18,244 bases of DNA from Candidatus Geocrenenecus sp. JGI 0000106-J15 (GCA_000405685.1 ASPF01000015.1:1-18244); one strand, 5' to 3'. Shown: positions 1-7,753, counted from the stretch's first letter. Numbers and translations are program-made. Notes: a model not told the origin generated them from the sequence alone.

Positions 1-95
1 TATATTGAGAGAAAATTGTAGAGAGTTTTCAGGTCAGAGAGTCAGTGAAGCTAGGGAGAATGTAAAGAAGAAGCTTATAGAAGAAGGTTTAGGAG
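1..95 (+). repeat. Left arm of 95-bp perfect inverted repeat (LeuRS internal segment)
   Basis: Every base of 1-95 matches the reverse complement of 11078-11172 (position i pairs with 11173 minus i). Identity stops at base 96 (a here, c in the other copy read on the minus strand) and runs up to the window edge on the other side. The segment encodes part of LeuRS just after the editing domain. It is not a mobile element; it looks like one locus present twice through a chimeric join. Confidence 0.95.
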
Positions 96-1696
96 ATGTT
101 ATGTGGGAGCTTCCAGAGAAGGTTGTCTGTAGATGTGGGACTGAATGTCTAGTTAAGATAGTTGAAGATCAATGGTTTCTAAAATATTCTGATGATGAAT
201 GGAAGAATAAAGTGAGAGATCATATTGCTACTATGAAGATATATCCTGAAGAAGCTAGACAATGGTTCTTAAATGTTGTAGATTGGCTTAGAGACTGGGC
301 ATGTGCGAGGAAGACGGGGTTAGGTACTAAGCTACCATGGGATCCTGAATGGATAGTTGAGACATTGAGTGATTCAACAATTTATCCTGCTCTCTACACT
401 ATAAGCAAGTATTTGAATAGAGGTGATATTAAATCTGAGCAGCTTACTGTTGAAGTATTAGATTATATCTATCTAGGGTTAGGAGATCCAGCTAAAATCT
501 CTTCTAAGTATAAGATAGATCTTAGATTGTTGAAGATGATGAGGGAGGAATTCCTATACTGGTATCCTGTAGATATGAGGATATCTGCGAAAGAGCTTGT
601 CCCTAATCATCTTACATTCTACTTATTCCATCATGCTGCAATATTTGATGAGAAGCTTTGGCCTCGAGGTATCTCAGTTAACGGTTTGATAACGATAGAA
701 GGAGAGAAGATGAGTAAGAGTAGAGGGAAGTTTATACCTCTTAAAACTTCAATCTCAAAGTATGGTGCAGATACGACAAGATGTACTCTTCTACTAGCTG
801 CAGAAGATATGGATGACCCAGATTGGAGGGAGAAGAATGCACAAGAAGTAAAGTTAATGATTGAGCAGTTTCTTAGAATTGTTAAAGAAGTATCTGAAGC
901 TTCTCTAGTTGATCAAACATCTGTTGACAGGTGGCTGATGTCTAGATTGCAGAGAAGAATTAAGAATATTACAATGTATATGGAGTCTCTGAAGACTAGG
1001 AAAGCATGCCATGAAGCATTATATGGGATCTACTCTGATTGGAGATGGTATCTTAGAAGAACAAACAATGTAGTAAGTAGAAGTGCTAGAGTCTTCATAG
1101 AGAATTGGGTGAAGCTTCTCACACCATTCATACCGTTCACATGTGAAGAAGCTTGGAGTATTCTCGGAAAAGATGGGTTTATCTCAGTAGAATCTTGGCC
1201 GATAGTATTTGGAGAATTACTGAATCCTGATGCAGAGCTTGCTGAAGAACTTATCATCAAGCTTATGGATGATGTTAGAAGCATCGTAGATGTCTTAGAG
1301 AAGAAGCCAGGTAAAGTAATTGTTTATGTTGCTTCTGAGGGTAAGCTAGAATTACTGGAGGAAGCTTTAAAGATTATCAAGGAGGATGGTCAGAGAAGCA
1401 TGGCGAAGCTTATCCGAAAGATTATCGAGAAGCTTCCTGGAAGGGAGAAGTATGCGCCTACATTAGCTAAAGTACTACTTGATACTGCTTCATCTCTAAT
1501 ATCTACGTACAAACCTAAAACGATAATAGCTGTATCAAAGATAGAGGAAGAGATCTATAGGGAGGCTGCTCCCTTCCTCTCGAATGAGCTGTCAACGAGT
1601 GTCGAGGTCTATAGAGAAGGGTCTATAGATCTATATGATCCGATGAAGAAGGCTGAGAATGCTTTACCACTTAGACCTGGGATATATGTTGAGTAA
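2..1696 (+). CDS. leuS: Leucyl-tRNA synthetase, C-terminal part (5' truncated at window edge)
   Basis: This is the C-terminal half of a class I leucyl-tRNA synthetase, which charges tRNA-Leu with leucine using ATP. The frame is open to the left edge, so the TTG at 5 is not a real start. Visible landmarks are a C-R-C-G zinc-type motif at about 140-151, the catalytic-core signature LSDSTIYPALYTISKYLN at about 367-420, the KMSKS loop exactly at 707-721, a helical anticodon-binding domain, and the archaeal-type ending LPLRPGIYVE. The HIGH motif and editing domain are absent because the N-terminal half lies on the minus strand at 11078-12380. Both pieces share an identical 95-bp segment. Joining them gives about 966 residues, the normal archaeal/eukaryotic-type length. 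The end overlaps the next gene by 11 bp. The identity is certain; that the break is an artefact is inference. Confidence 0.93.
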   Translation: MLRENCREFSGQRVSEARENVKKKLIEEGLGDVMWELPEKVVCRCGTECLVKIVEDQWFLKYSDDEWKNKVRDHIATMKIYPEEARQWFLNVVDWLRDWACARKTGLGTKLPWDPEWIVETLSDSTIYPALYTISKYLNRGDIKSEQLTVEVLDYIYLGLGDPAKISSKYKIDLRLLKMMREEFLYWYPVDMRISAKELVPNHLTFYLFHHAAIFDEKLWPRGISVNGLITIEGEKMSKSRGKFIPLKTSISKYGADTTRCTLLLAAEDMDDPDWREKNAQEVKLMIEQFLRIVKEVSEASLVDQTSVDRWLMSRLQRRIKNITMYMESLKTRKACHEALYGIYSDWRWYLRRTNNVVSRSARVFIENWVKLLTPFIPFTCEEAWSILGKDGFISVESWPIVFGELLNPDAELAEELIIKLMDDVRSIVDVLEKKPGKVIVYVASEGKLELLEEALKIIKEDGQRSMAKLIRKIIEKLPGREKYAPTLAKVLLDTASSLISTYKPKTIIAVSKIEEEIYREAAPFLSNELSTSVEVYREGSIDLYDPMKKAENALPLRPGIYVE

Positions 1697-2357
1697 AGAA
1701 GATACATGTCTAGAGGTTCTGAGGGAGGCCGCAGTAGATCTTAGATATCTACTTAATAGAGGATACCGGAAGGACTCGGCTTTAAAACTTGTCGGAGATA
1801 AGTATCAGCTAGGTAAGAATGAACGTCTAGTCTTGTATCGATCTATTTATTCAAAGAATGAGGTTGACCGTGTAAGAGAGAAGATGCTGGAGTCATCGAT
1901 GCTTGCTGGAAGAGAACTTTGGATCGATGGCTTCAATGTATTGAATACTGTTGAAGCTGCCTTGAAGGGGAGGCTGTTAATCTTATGTGATGATGGAGTC
2001 GTTAGAGATTTCTCTCAAATATATGGAAGATATAGGTTTAGTCAGCTTACACTCTCTTCTCTCCAACTTATAGTGGAGGAATTGAAGGCTCTATATCCTT
2101 CTTATGTAAAGATGTTTTATGATTCTCAGGTTAGTAAGAGTGGGGAGATAGCTAAGAGGACTAGAGAAGTAATCTCTAGCCTAAGGTTGAGAGGAGATGC
2201 TGAGACTATCAAGACTGTAGATTCTGTCTTATCTAAGACTGATGCCGTGGCCTGTACAAGTGATTCTGTAATACTTTCAGCATCTAGATACATCTTCGAT
2301 CTAGCTGGCTACGTAATTACTCGTAGAATTAATAATGTAAGAATACTTACTCTGTAG
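1686..2357 (+). CDS. DUF434/DUF5616 family protein, possible PIN/NYN-like fold
   Basis: The 223-residue protein has two parts. Residues about 10-55 carry the DUF434 signature (LNRGYRKDSALKLVGDKY, then NERLVLYRS). Residues about 75-223 match the DUF5616 pattern: IDGFNVL (D81), a D-D-G-V-V-R-D stretch (D102, D103, D108), a FYDSQVSKSGE stretch, and a late KTDAVACTSDSVIL segment. Scattered Asp residues at strand ends, with a closing T-S-D-S, resemble PIN/NYN nucleases; that is inference, since the family has no assigned function that I know of. The ATG at 1686 is chosen because the family-like sequence starts there. It overlaps the LeuRS stop by 11 bp, implying co-transcription and probably coupled translation. 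No membrane segment or signal peptide is visible. Confidence 0.8.
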   Translation: MLSKEDTCLEVLREAAVDLRYLLNRGYRKDSALKLVGDKYQLGKNERLVLYRSIYSKNEVDRVREKMLESSMLAGRELWIDGFNVLNTVEAALKGRLLILCDDGVVRDFSQIYGRYRFSQLTLSSLQLIVEELKALYPSYVKMFYDSQVSKSGEIAKRTREVISSLRLRGDAETIKTVDSVLSKTDAVACTSDSVILSASRYIFDLAGYVITRRINNVRILTL

Positions 2358-2561
2358 AGCCTAGCCAATAATATTATTCAAATATTAGAAATATACCTAG
2401 ATAACATCATCTTTAAGATTCTAGATTTTCTCTAAAGTAATGGATATTAATCTGTTTTATAGATTATATGGACGGGCACTTAGTGGTTAAAGGTAGGAAA
2501 TCTAGAAGCTTTCTATCTCTTCTTATGTTATCGGTAGCTTTCTACTTCTCTTCTTGGTCTT

Positions 2562-2568
2562 GGTGATC
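2562..2568 (+). promoter_or_regulatory. Strong Shine-Dalgarno for pyrG
   Basis: GGTGATC is an uninterrupted complement of the archaeal 16S rRNA 3' tail and lies 4 nt before the ATG at 2573. It fixes the pyrG start and shows that this mRNA is leadered, unlike several other genes here that lack a ribosome binding site. Confidence 0.75.
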
Positions 2569-2572
2569 GAGT

Positions 2573-4240
2573 ATGGTGAAGTATGTTTTTGTTACTGGTG
2601 GAGTTCTAAGTGGTATTGGGAAAGGTGTTGTAACTGCTTCTATAGGTAAGTTGTTCCAGTTTAGAGGTTTTACTGTTGATGCTATGAAGATTGATCCTTA
2701 TCTAAATGTTGACCCTGGAACTCTAAACCCGATTGAGCATGGAGAAGTCTTTGTATGCGAGGAAGTTTGGAGGTTTCAGCCTGTTCCAGGTCAAGTATTT
2801 AGTATCGCTGAGGTAGACCAAGACTTTGGAACGTATGAGCGGTTCCTCGACGTTGATATGCATCCCCAGAATAATATTACTTCTGGTCAGATATATCTCA
2901 CGGTTGTTCTAAAGGAGAGGTTTGGAGAATATCTTGGAAAGACTGTCCAGGCTATACCCCACGTAACTAATGAGATTAAGAAGAGGATAGTTGAAGCATC
3001 ATGTAGAAGAAGTCTAGATGTTTTTGTTGTTGAAGTAGGGGGTACAGTAGGCGATATTGAGACTATGCCTTATCTGGAAGCGATTAGACAGCTGAGGCTA
3101 CAGCTTGGAAGAGATCAGACTGTTCTAGTTCATGTAACTCTTATACCATATCTTGGAACAGTTGGACAGCATAAGACTAAGCCTACTCAGCATAGTGTTA
3201 AAGCTTTACAGAGTATGGGTCTTCAGCCAGACATAATTATCGGTAGAAGTGACAGGCCTCTAACAGAAGATGTTAAAGAGAAGATTAGCCTGTTCTGTAA
3301 TGTCCCGAAGAATGCTGTCATCTCAGATCCTGACTTAGAGACAATCTATGATCTTCCATTAGTATTTGAAGAGCAAGGGTTGGGAGAACTCTTATGTCAG
3401 CTATTGAATCTTAAAGATAATGTTAATTTTGGAAGAGTAGATGAGTGGAGGAAGCTTGTAGAACGTTTCAAGAATCCTAGAGATTTTGTAGATATAGCGA
3501 TGGTTGGGAAATACTGTCAGATAGTTGATAGCTATATTAGTATAAATGAAGCGCTTAAACATGCAGGAGCATTCTTTGATGTTAAGGTTAGATTGAATTT
3601 TATAGAGTCAGAAGAGTTTGAGAGTAGCCCTGAGAAGCTCTCGATACTAGATTGTTATGATGGGGTACTGTTGACCCCTGGGTTCGGGGTTAGAGGTGTA
3701 GAAGGGATGATAATGTCTGCACAGTATGTTTTAAGGAATAAGATCCCGTTCCTAGGTATATGTTTCGGTGCACAGTTGATGTTTATTGCTTTTGTTAGAG
3801 AGTTTCTAGGGTTAAGAGATGCCAACAGTAGGGAGGTTAAACCAGATACAGCTCATCCAGTTGTTGATCTTATGGAAGAGCAGAAGAAAGCTCAAGTAGT
3901 TGGAGGTACAATGAAGCTTTCAGCTAGAAAGATGAAGGTTGTTGAAGATACTAAGATCTATAAAGCATATGGATCATCTGAGATTGTTGAGAGGTTTAGG
4001 CATAGATATCATATAGTTCCAAGTTATGCTAGAATAGCTGAAGAGAAAGGGCTCGTAGTATCTGCATACGATATAGAAGATGGCTCGATATGTGGTATAG
4101 AGCTTAAAGATGCATGGATAGTAGGAGTACAATTCCATCCAGAATTCAAGAGTAGACCGAACAAGCCCTCCCCAATCTATCTAGAATTCATAAGAAACAT
4201 CCTAGAAAACAAGAAGAAAAAATCAAACAATAAAACATAG
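2573..4240 (+). CDS. pyrG: CTP synthase
   Basis: CTP synthase makes CTP from UTP, ATP and glutamine-derived ammonia, the last step of pyrimidine nucleotide synthesis. The N-terminal synthetase domain has the GGVLSGIGKG phosphate loop (residues 9-18), DPYLNVDPGT (41-50), the E-V-G-G-T-V-G-D-I-E Mg motif (154-163) and KTKPTQHSVK (201-210). The C-terminal class I glutaminase has nucleophile Cys397 in LGICFGAQ and the QFHPEF triad segment (His522, Glu524). The 555 residues compare with about 545 in E. coli. Two oddities: an insertion of about 13 residues (around 64-78) where the usual E-D-G-A-E acidic loop lies, and TPGFG (368-372) in place of the usual PGGFG oxyanion strand. The Lys-rich tail is unremarkable. 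A strong ribosome binding site supports the start. It is followed by a tRNA gene, with no operon partner downstream. Confidence 0.97.
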   Translation: MVKYVFVTGGVLSGIGKGVVTASIGKLFQFRGFTVDAMKIDPYLNVDPGTLNPIEHGEVFVCEEVWRFQPVPGQVFSIAEVDQDFGTYERFLDVDMHPQNNITSGQIYLTVVLKERFGEYLGKTVQAIPHVTNEIKKRIVEASCRRSLDVFVVEVGGTVGDIETMPYLEAIRQLRLQLGRDQTVLVHVTLIPYLGTVGQHKTKPTQHSVKALQSMGLQPDIIIGRSDRPLTEDVKEKISLFCNVPKNAVISDPDLETIYDLPLVFEEQGLGELLCQLLNLKDNVNFGRVDEWRKLVERFKNPRDFVDIAMVGKYCQIVDSYISINEALKHAGAFFDVKVRLNFIESEEFESSPEKLSILDCYDGVLLTPGFGVRGVEGMIMSAQYVLRNKIPFLGICFGAQLMFIAFVREFLGLRDANSREVKPDTAHPVVDLMEEQKKAQVVGGTMKLSARKMKVVEDTKIYKAYGSSEIVERFRHRYHIVPSYARIAEEKGLVVSAYDIEDGSICGIELKDAWIVGVQFHPEFKSRPNKPSPIYLEFIRNILENKKKKSNNKT

Positions 4241-4275
4241 AAAACTCTATCAAAAACAATATAGACACTTACATG

Positions 4276-4367
4276 GGGCCCGTGGCCTAGAATGGATATG
4301 GCGCCGGCCTCCGGAAGAAGAATCTAGAGAGAGCCGGAGGACGGGGGTTCAAGTCCCCCCGGGCCCG
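4276..4367 (+). tRNA. tRNA-Arg (anticodon CCG) with a 17-nt intron
   Basis: All four arms fold. The acceptor GGGCCCG (4276-4282) pairs perfectly with 4360-4366, with discriminator G at 4367 and no encoded CCA. The D-stem GCC pairs with GGC (4300-4302). The anticodon stem CCGGC (4304-4308) pairs with GCCGG (4333-4337). The T-stem GGGGG pairs with CCCCC around loop TTCAAGT. The spliced anticodon loop is CTCCGGA, giving anticodon CCG at 4311-4313, which reads CGG. Nearly every stem pair is G-C, which suggests thermophily. Confidence 0.95.
4315..4331 (+). other. Canonical (37/38) archaeal tRNA intron with bulge-helix-bulge
   Basis: The 17 nt between G37 (4314) and A38 (4332) interrupt an otherwise normal anticodon loop. 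A bulge-helix-bulge can be drawn. The 5' bulge is G36-G37|A1 and the 3' bulge is A16-G17|A38. The central helix is C32-G15, U33-A14, C34-G13 plus a C35/A12 mismatch. The inner helix is A2-G3-A4 with U9-C10-U11, closed by a 4-nt loop. The splicing endonuclease would cut in both bulges. Confidence 0.85.
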
Positions 4368-4379
4368 ATGTCATTGTAG

Positions 4380-4398
4380 TTTATCTAGTCTAGATAAA
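4380..4398 (+). promoter_or_regulatory. Perfect 19-bp palindrome between tRNA-Arg and the R-M gene
   Basis: TTTATCTAG, a central T, then CTAGATAAA: two 9-bp arms in perfect dyad symmetry. The site begins 13 bp after the tRNA 3' end and about 63 bp before the restriction-modification ATG, just upstream of a TATA-like TTTATTT at 4427-4433. The 1-nt centre suits a dimeric DNA-binding protein better than an RNA hairpin. It may be an operator for the downstream gene; this is inferred from position only. Confidence 0.45.
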
Positions 4399-4460
4399 TT
4401 AAGTAGAAAGATTACTTTGTTAAAGATTTATTTCTCTGATAGTCGTTTAGTTATTTTGTG

Positions 4461-7400
4461 ATGGGAAGATCAACGGATTTCGAGGAGCTTTTTAAATGGT
4501 ATTTGTCGGTAGTTGAATCTGCTGAGAATGAGGATACTAAGGCAGATAGGTTTCGTGATTTTGTTAGGAGAGCTTTCCCAGAGATTGATGTAGGTTCTAT
4601 AGGAGGTTTCTATCCAGAGCTTGAGAAATATGTAAGGTATTGGGGTCATGGACGGCTGATTAAAGGTAGACCTGATTCTCTCTTCGGGAACCTAATAATT
4701 GAGTTTGAGAATGTATTAGATGATAGACATTTAGAAGAAGCTGAAAGCCAGCTCCGAAAATATATTGCTGCTTTATGGTCTTTACAAGCAGAGAGGAGGC
4801 AGAAGCGGGGTAGGTTTACAGCTTTAGCTAGTGATGGATTGAGATTTATAGTGTATAATCCTAGGAGTGTGATGGTTGCTGGACCTGTAGCTGTTGAACA
4901 GGTTTTATTAGAGAAGATAGATCAGGTTGATCTAAGGGAGCTGACTCCAACGGATGCGTATAACTGGTTGTATAGGTATATTGTTTTAGTGGCCTCCGAG
5001 CTTAGGTTAGTCGATCCAGATGAATTTGCTAAAGAGTTCGGTGTCGGTAGTATTATATTCAGGAAGGCTATAGAGTTGTTGAAGAAAGGTTGGGAGAAAG
5101 TTAAAGATAGAGCTTCTACTCTTTACGAGCAATGGGATTCCCATCTTAGGATCGTTTATGGAACTAAGGTTGCAAGCGAAGGGCTCTATCTTAAACATAC
5201 ATATCTTGCCACCTTAGCCAAGCTGGTGGTTTATTCATCATACTCTGGAGGTGCTTTACCAATCTCAAGAGAAGAACTCATTAACATTCTTAATGGAACC
5301 ATCTTTAGACAGTGGAGAATCGTTAATTTCATCGAGGAAGATCTATTTTCATGGGTTCATAAAGTTGATGAAGGTGTTGAAGCTGCACGAATTATAATAT
5401 CTAAACTAAGCCAGTATGATCTATCATCAATTTCAATAGATGTATTTAAAGAGCTTTATCAGTCATTAGTAGATCCAGAAGCTAGGCATGATCTAGGCGA
5501 ATATTATACTCCTGACTGGTTGGCTGAAATGATTGTTGGTGATGTCTTATCAGATAATCCTTACAAGAGCGTATTAGATCCCGCATGTGGTTCAGGTACC
5601 TTCCTCGCTATGGCTATTACATATAAGAAGAGAGAGGTTAGAGACTTCTCCCCACAGCACCTTCTTGAACATATCTTAGAGAATGTTGTAGGTATCGATA
5701 TACATCCACTCGCTTTAATTATAGCTAGAGCAACTTATCTAGCTACACTTGGTAGAGAGCTTTTAGAGATGCGTGAAAGAGACTTGATAATTCCTGTTTA
5801 TTTATCTGGTTCTATTAGACTTCCACAGGAGAAGATAGTTGTTCATGGAGGAGTACCAGCATACTCTATTGATGTTGAGCAGGAGATAGAGCTCGTTATC
5901 CCTTCAAACATAGCTCTTAACCCAGCTATATCTGACCTAGTTATAGATGCTGTAAGAGATTATGCAGCATCTATAGCAGAGGGCGCAACAGACAGCTTAG
6001 AGCTGTTCGAACTCCATCTAAGTTCATACGGTTTAAGAAGATATCTCCAAGATGGAGATATTCAAGCATTATATTACACAGCCCAAAATATGGCTAAACT
6101 AATCAAAATGGGTAAAGATACGATTTGGGGATTCATACTAAAGAATTACTATAAACCTGTATTCTTCTCAAAGAGGAAGTTTGACGCAGTTATTGGAAAT
6201 CCACCTTGGTTATCATATCGGTATGTTAAGAATGTTAAGTATCAAGAGTTCCTCAAAAACCTTATAATAAATGAATATGGACTACTGAATTCGGAAAAAA
6301 GTGAACTCATTACTCAGATGGAATTAGCTACACTGTTCTTTGTTAGATCTGCTGAACTTTACTTAAAGAAAGAGGGGCTCATAGGATTTATTTTGCCTAG
6401 GGGAGTGTTTGTAGCAGACCAACATAATAATTTCAGGACAGGCACTCTAAGAAAGTCAGGAGTTGGTCTACTTAGATTAATAGATATGGAGAATGTAAAC
6501 CCACTATTTAAAGTGCCTTCATGCATCATATTCGGTAAATTGGATGAGAAAACTAAATATCCCATTGAAGCGACGGTGGTTGAAGGAAAACTAGAGAAGA
6601 AGAACGAAGATCTGGCAAAAGCTCTTAGAAAATTAAATATTCGACATACCAAGTTTGAGCTAAGAAAAATTGGAGAACGTACATTTTTTATAGAATCAGG
6701 AAAATCACCGACCCAAGAAATAACTAGGAGCGACTACTATGAAGATTTCAGAAATGGAGCCACAATTTATCCTAAGTCTCTATGGTGTGTTGAGATTGTT
6801 AAGCATCCAAAGCTTGGGATAGATGTGAAATATCCCTATGTTACAACATCTAAAAGGGCGATTGAAAAAGCTAAAGCTGAATATGTAGGAGTAAAGTTAA
6901 GTGGGAATATAGAATCTCAATTTCTTTATGCCGCTGTCTCTGGTTCAGAACTAATCCCCTTTGGGTTAATTGGAACTTATTTAACTGTTTTACCTATCGA
7001 GGAAGAAGAAAATGGTTTTAGAATTATTAGGAGGGAGGAAGCCTTGGAAAGGAAATATTATAGCTTGGCGAAGTGGTTGTCTGAAGTCGAAAAGTTATGG
7101 AAGAAGAAAAGGGGTGAGAAAGCTGGTCGTGTAGATGTTTATGATTGGTTGGATTATCAAAGGAAACTGACCACACAGAACCTTAGACGTAAATTTAAGG
7201 TTCTATATAATACTTCTGGAACATATCTTGTTTCATGTGTAGTAGAGAACAAGCCAGTTATCTTAAGGATAGATGGAGCAAGAATACATGTGAAAGGTAT
7301 AATAGCGGATTGGACAACTTATTGGATGGAGACAGAGAATGAAGATGAAGCTCATTATCTTGCAGCTATTCTTAATTCATCTATGATCGATGAAAAGATC

Positions 7401-7673
7401 AAGCCTATGCAAGCTAAGGGTGCATTTGGTGAGAGGCATATAGTTAAGAAACCTTTAGAGCTTCCTATTCCTAGATTCGATCCAAATAATCCTTTGCATC
7501 GAAGTCTTTCTCAGCTCAGCAGAGAATGCCATGAAAAAGTTAAGAGAATACTGCCTGCATTCTTAGATAGATATAGATCTATTGGAAAGATACGTTCAGA
7601 AATAAAGAATAATCTAAAAAAAGAGCTTGAAGAAATAAACGAACTTACAAAGCAAGTATTAGGAATAACTTAA
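4461..7673 (+). CDS. Single-chain N6-adenine DNA methylase, probable type IIG-like restriction-modification enzyme
   Basis: The 1070-residue protein has a gamma-class adenine methyltransferase core: GEYYTPDWLAEMIV at about 347-360, the AdoMet motif LDPACGSGTF (372-381), and catalytic NPPW (580-583), followed by an LKKEGLIGFILPRGVF element. This is the Eco57I/N6-Mtase layout. The N-terminal domain contains RPD (D72) followed by IIEFE (E81, E83), a spacing like PD-(D/E)XK nucleases, with an ExE ending as in BamHI rather than ExK; nuclease activity is therefore inference. The last 400 or so residues probably hold the target-recognition domain. No separate methylase, endonuclease or specificity gene is adjacent, so it should modify and cut as one chain, or modify only. 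ATG 4461 (or GTG 4458) has no ribosome binding site; a TATA-like TTTATTT about 31 bp upstream fits a leaderless transcript. It sits directly after a tRNA gene, a common integration site, but I find no tRNA 3' repeat downstream. A BREX PglX-like role is less likely without partners. Confidence 0.82.
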   Translation: MGRSTDFEELFKWYLSVVESAENEDTKADRFRDFVRRAFPEIDVGSIGGFYPELEKYVRYWGHGRLIKGRPDSLFGNLIIEFENVLDDRHLEEAESQLRKYIAALWSLQAERRQKRGRFTALASDGLRFIVYNPRSVMVAGPVAVEQVLLEKIDQVDLRELTPTDAYNWLYRYIVLVASELRLVDPDEFAKEFGVGSIIFRKAIELLKKGWEKVKDRASTLYEQWDSHLRIVYGTKVASEGLYLKHTYLATLAKLVVYSSYSGGALPISREELINILNGTIFRQWRIVNFIEEDLFSWVHKVDEGVEAARIIISKLSQYDLSSISIDVFKELYQSLVDPEARHDLGEYYTPDWLAEMIVGDVLSDNPYKSVLDPACGSGTFLAMAITYKKREVRDFSPQHLLEHILENVVGIDIHPLALIIARATYLATLGRELLEMRERDLIIPVYLSGSIRLPQEKIVVHGGVPAYSIDVEQEIELVIPSNIALNPAISDLVIDAVRDYAASIAEGATDSLELFELHLSSYGLRRYLQDGDIQALYYTAQNMAKLIKMGKDTIWGFILKNYYKPVFFSKRKFDAVIGNPPWLSYRYVKNVKYQEFLKNLIINEYGLLNSEKSELITQMELATLFFVRSAELYLKKEGLIGFILPRGVFVADQHNNFRTGTLRKSGVGLLRLIDMENVNPLFKVPSCIIFGKLDEKTKYPIEATVVEGKLEKKNEDLAKALRKLNIRHTKFELRKIGERTFFIESGKSPTQEITRSDYYEDFRNGATIYPKSLWCVEIVKHPKLGIDVKYPYVTTSKRAIEKAKAEYVGVKLSGNIESQFLYAAVSGSELIPFGLIGTYLTVLPIEEEENGFRIIRREEALERKYYSLAKWLSEVEKLWKKKRGEKAGRVDVYDWLDYQRKLTTQNLRRKFKVLYNTSGTYLVSCVVENKPVILRIDGARIHVKGIIADWTTYWMETENEDEAHYLAAILNSSMIDEKIKPMQAKGAFGERHIVKKPLELPIPRFDPNNPLHRSLSQLSRECHEKVKRILPAFLDRYRSIGKIRSEIKNNLKKELEEINELTKQVLGIT

Positions 7674-7706
7674 ACATCTAATTGTCTATCCTGTTTGTCT
7701 TTCAAT

Positions 7707-7720
7707 GTAAAAGTTATATG
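7707..7720 (+). promoter_or_regulatory. BRE/TATA-like promoter of hsp20
   Basis: GTAAAAGTTATATG combines an A-rich BRE-like stretch with a TATA core, about 37 bp before the hsp20 ATG. It is the clearest promoter in the gap between the methylase and hsp20. Predicted from pattern only. Confidence 0.4.
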
Positions 7721-7741
7721 CTTCTTTTACGGTTATTTTTT

Positions 7742-7746
7742 GAGGT
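7742..7746 (+). promoter_or_regulatory. Shine-Dalgarno deciding the hsp20 start
   Basis: GAGGT lies 7 nt upstream of the ATG at 7754. It selects this start over an upstream in-frame codon near 7682 whose extra residues are hydrophobic and unlike the family. Confidence 0.6.
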
Positions 7747-7753
7747 AGTGTCT

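Noticed and set aside
4276..7753. Integrated element at tRNA-Arg(CCG) carrying the restriction-modification gene
   Set aside because: The location is suggestive, but no integrase and no repeat of the tRNA 3' end were found downstream, so boundaries cannot be supported.
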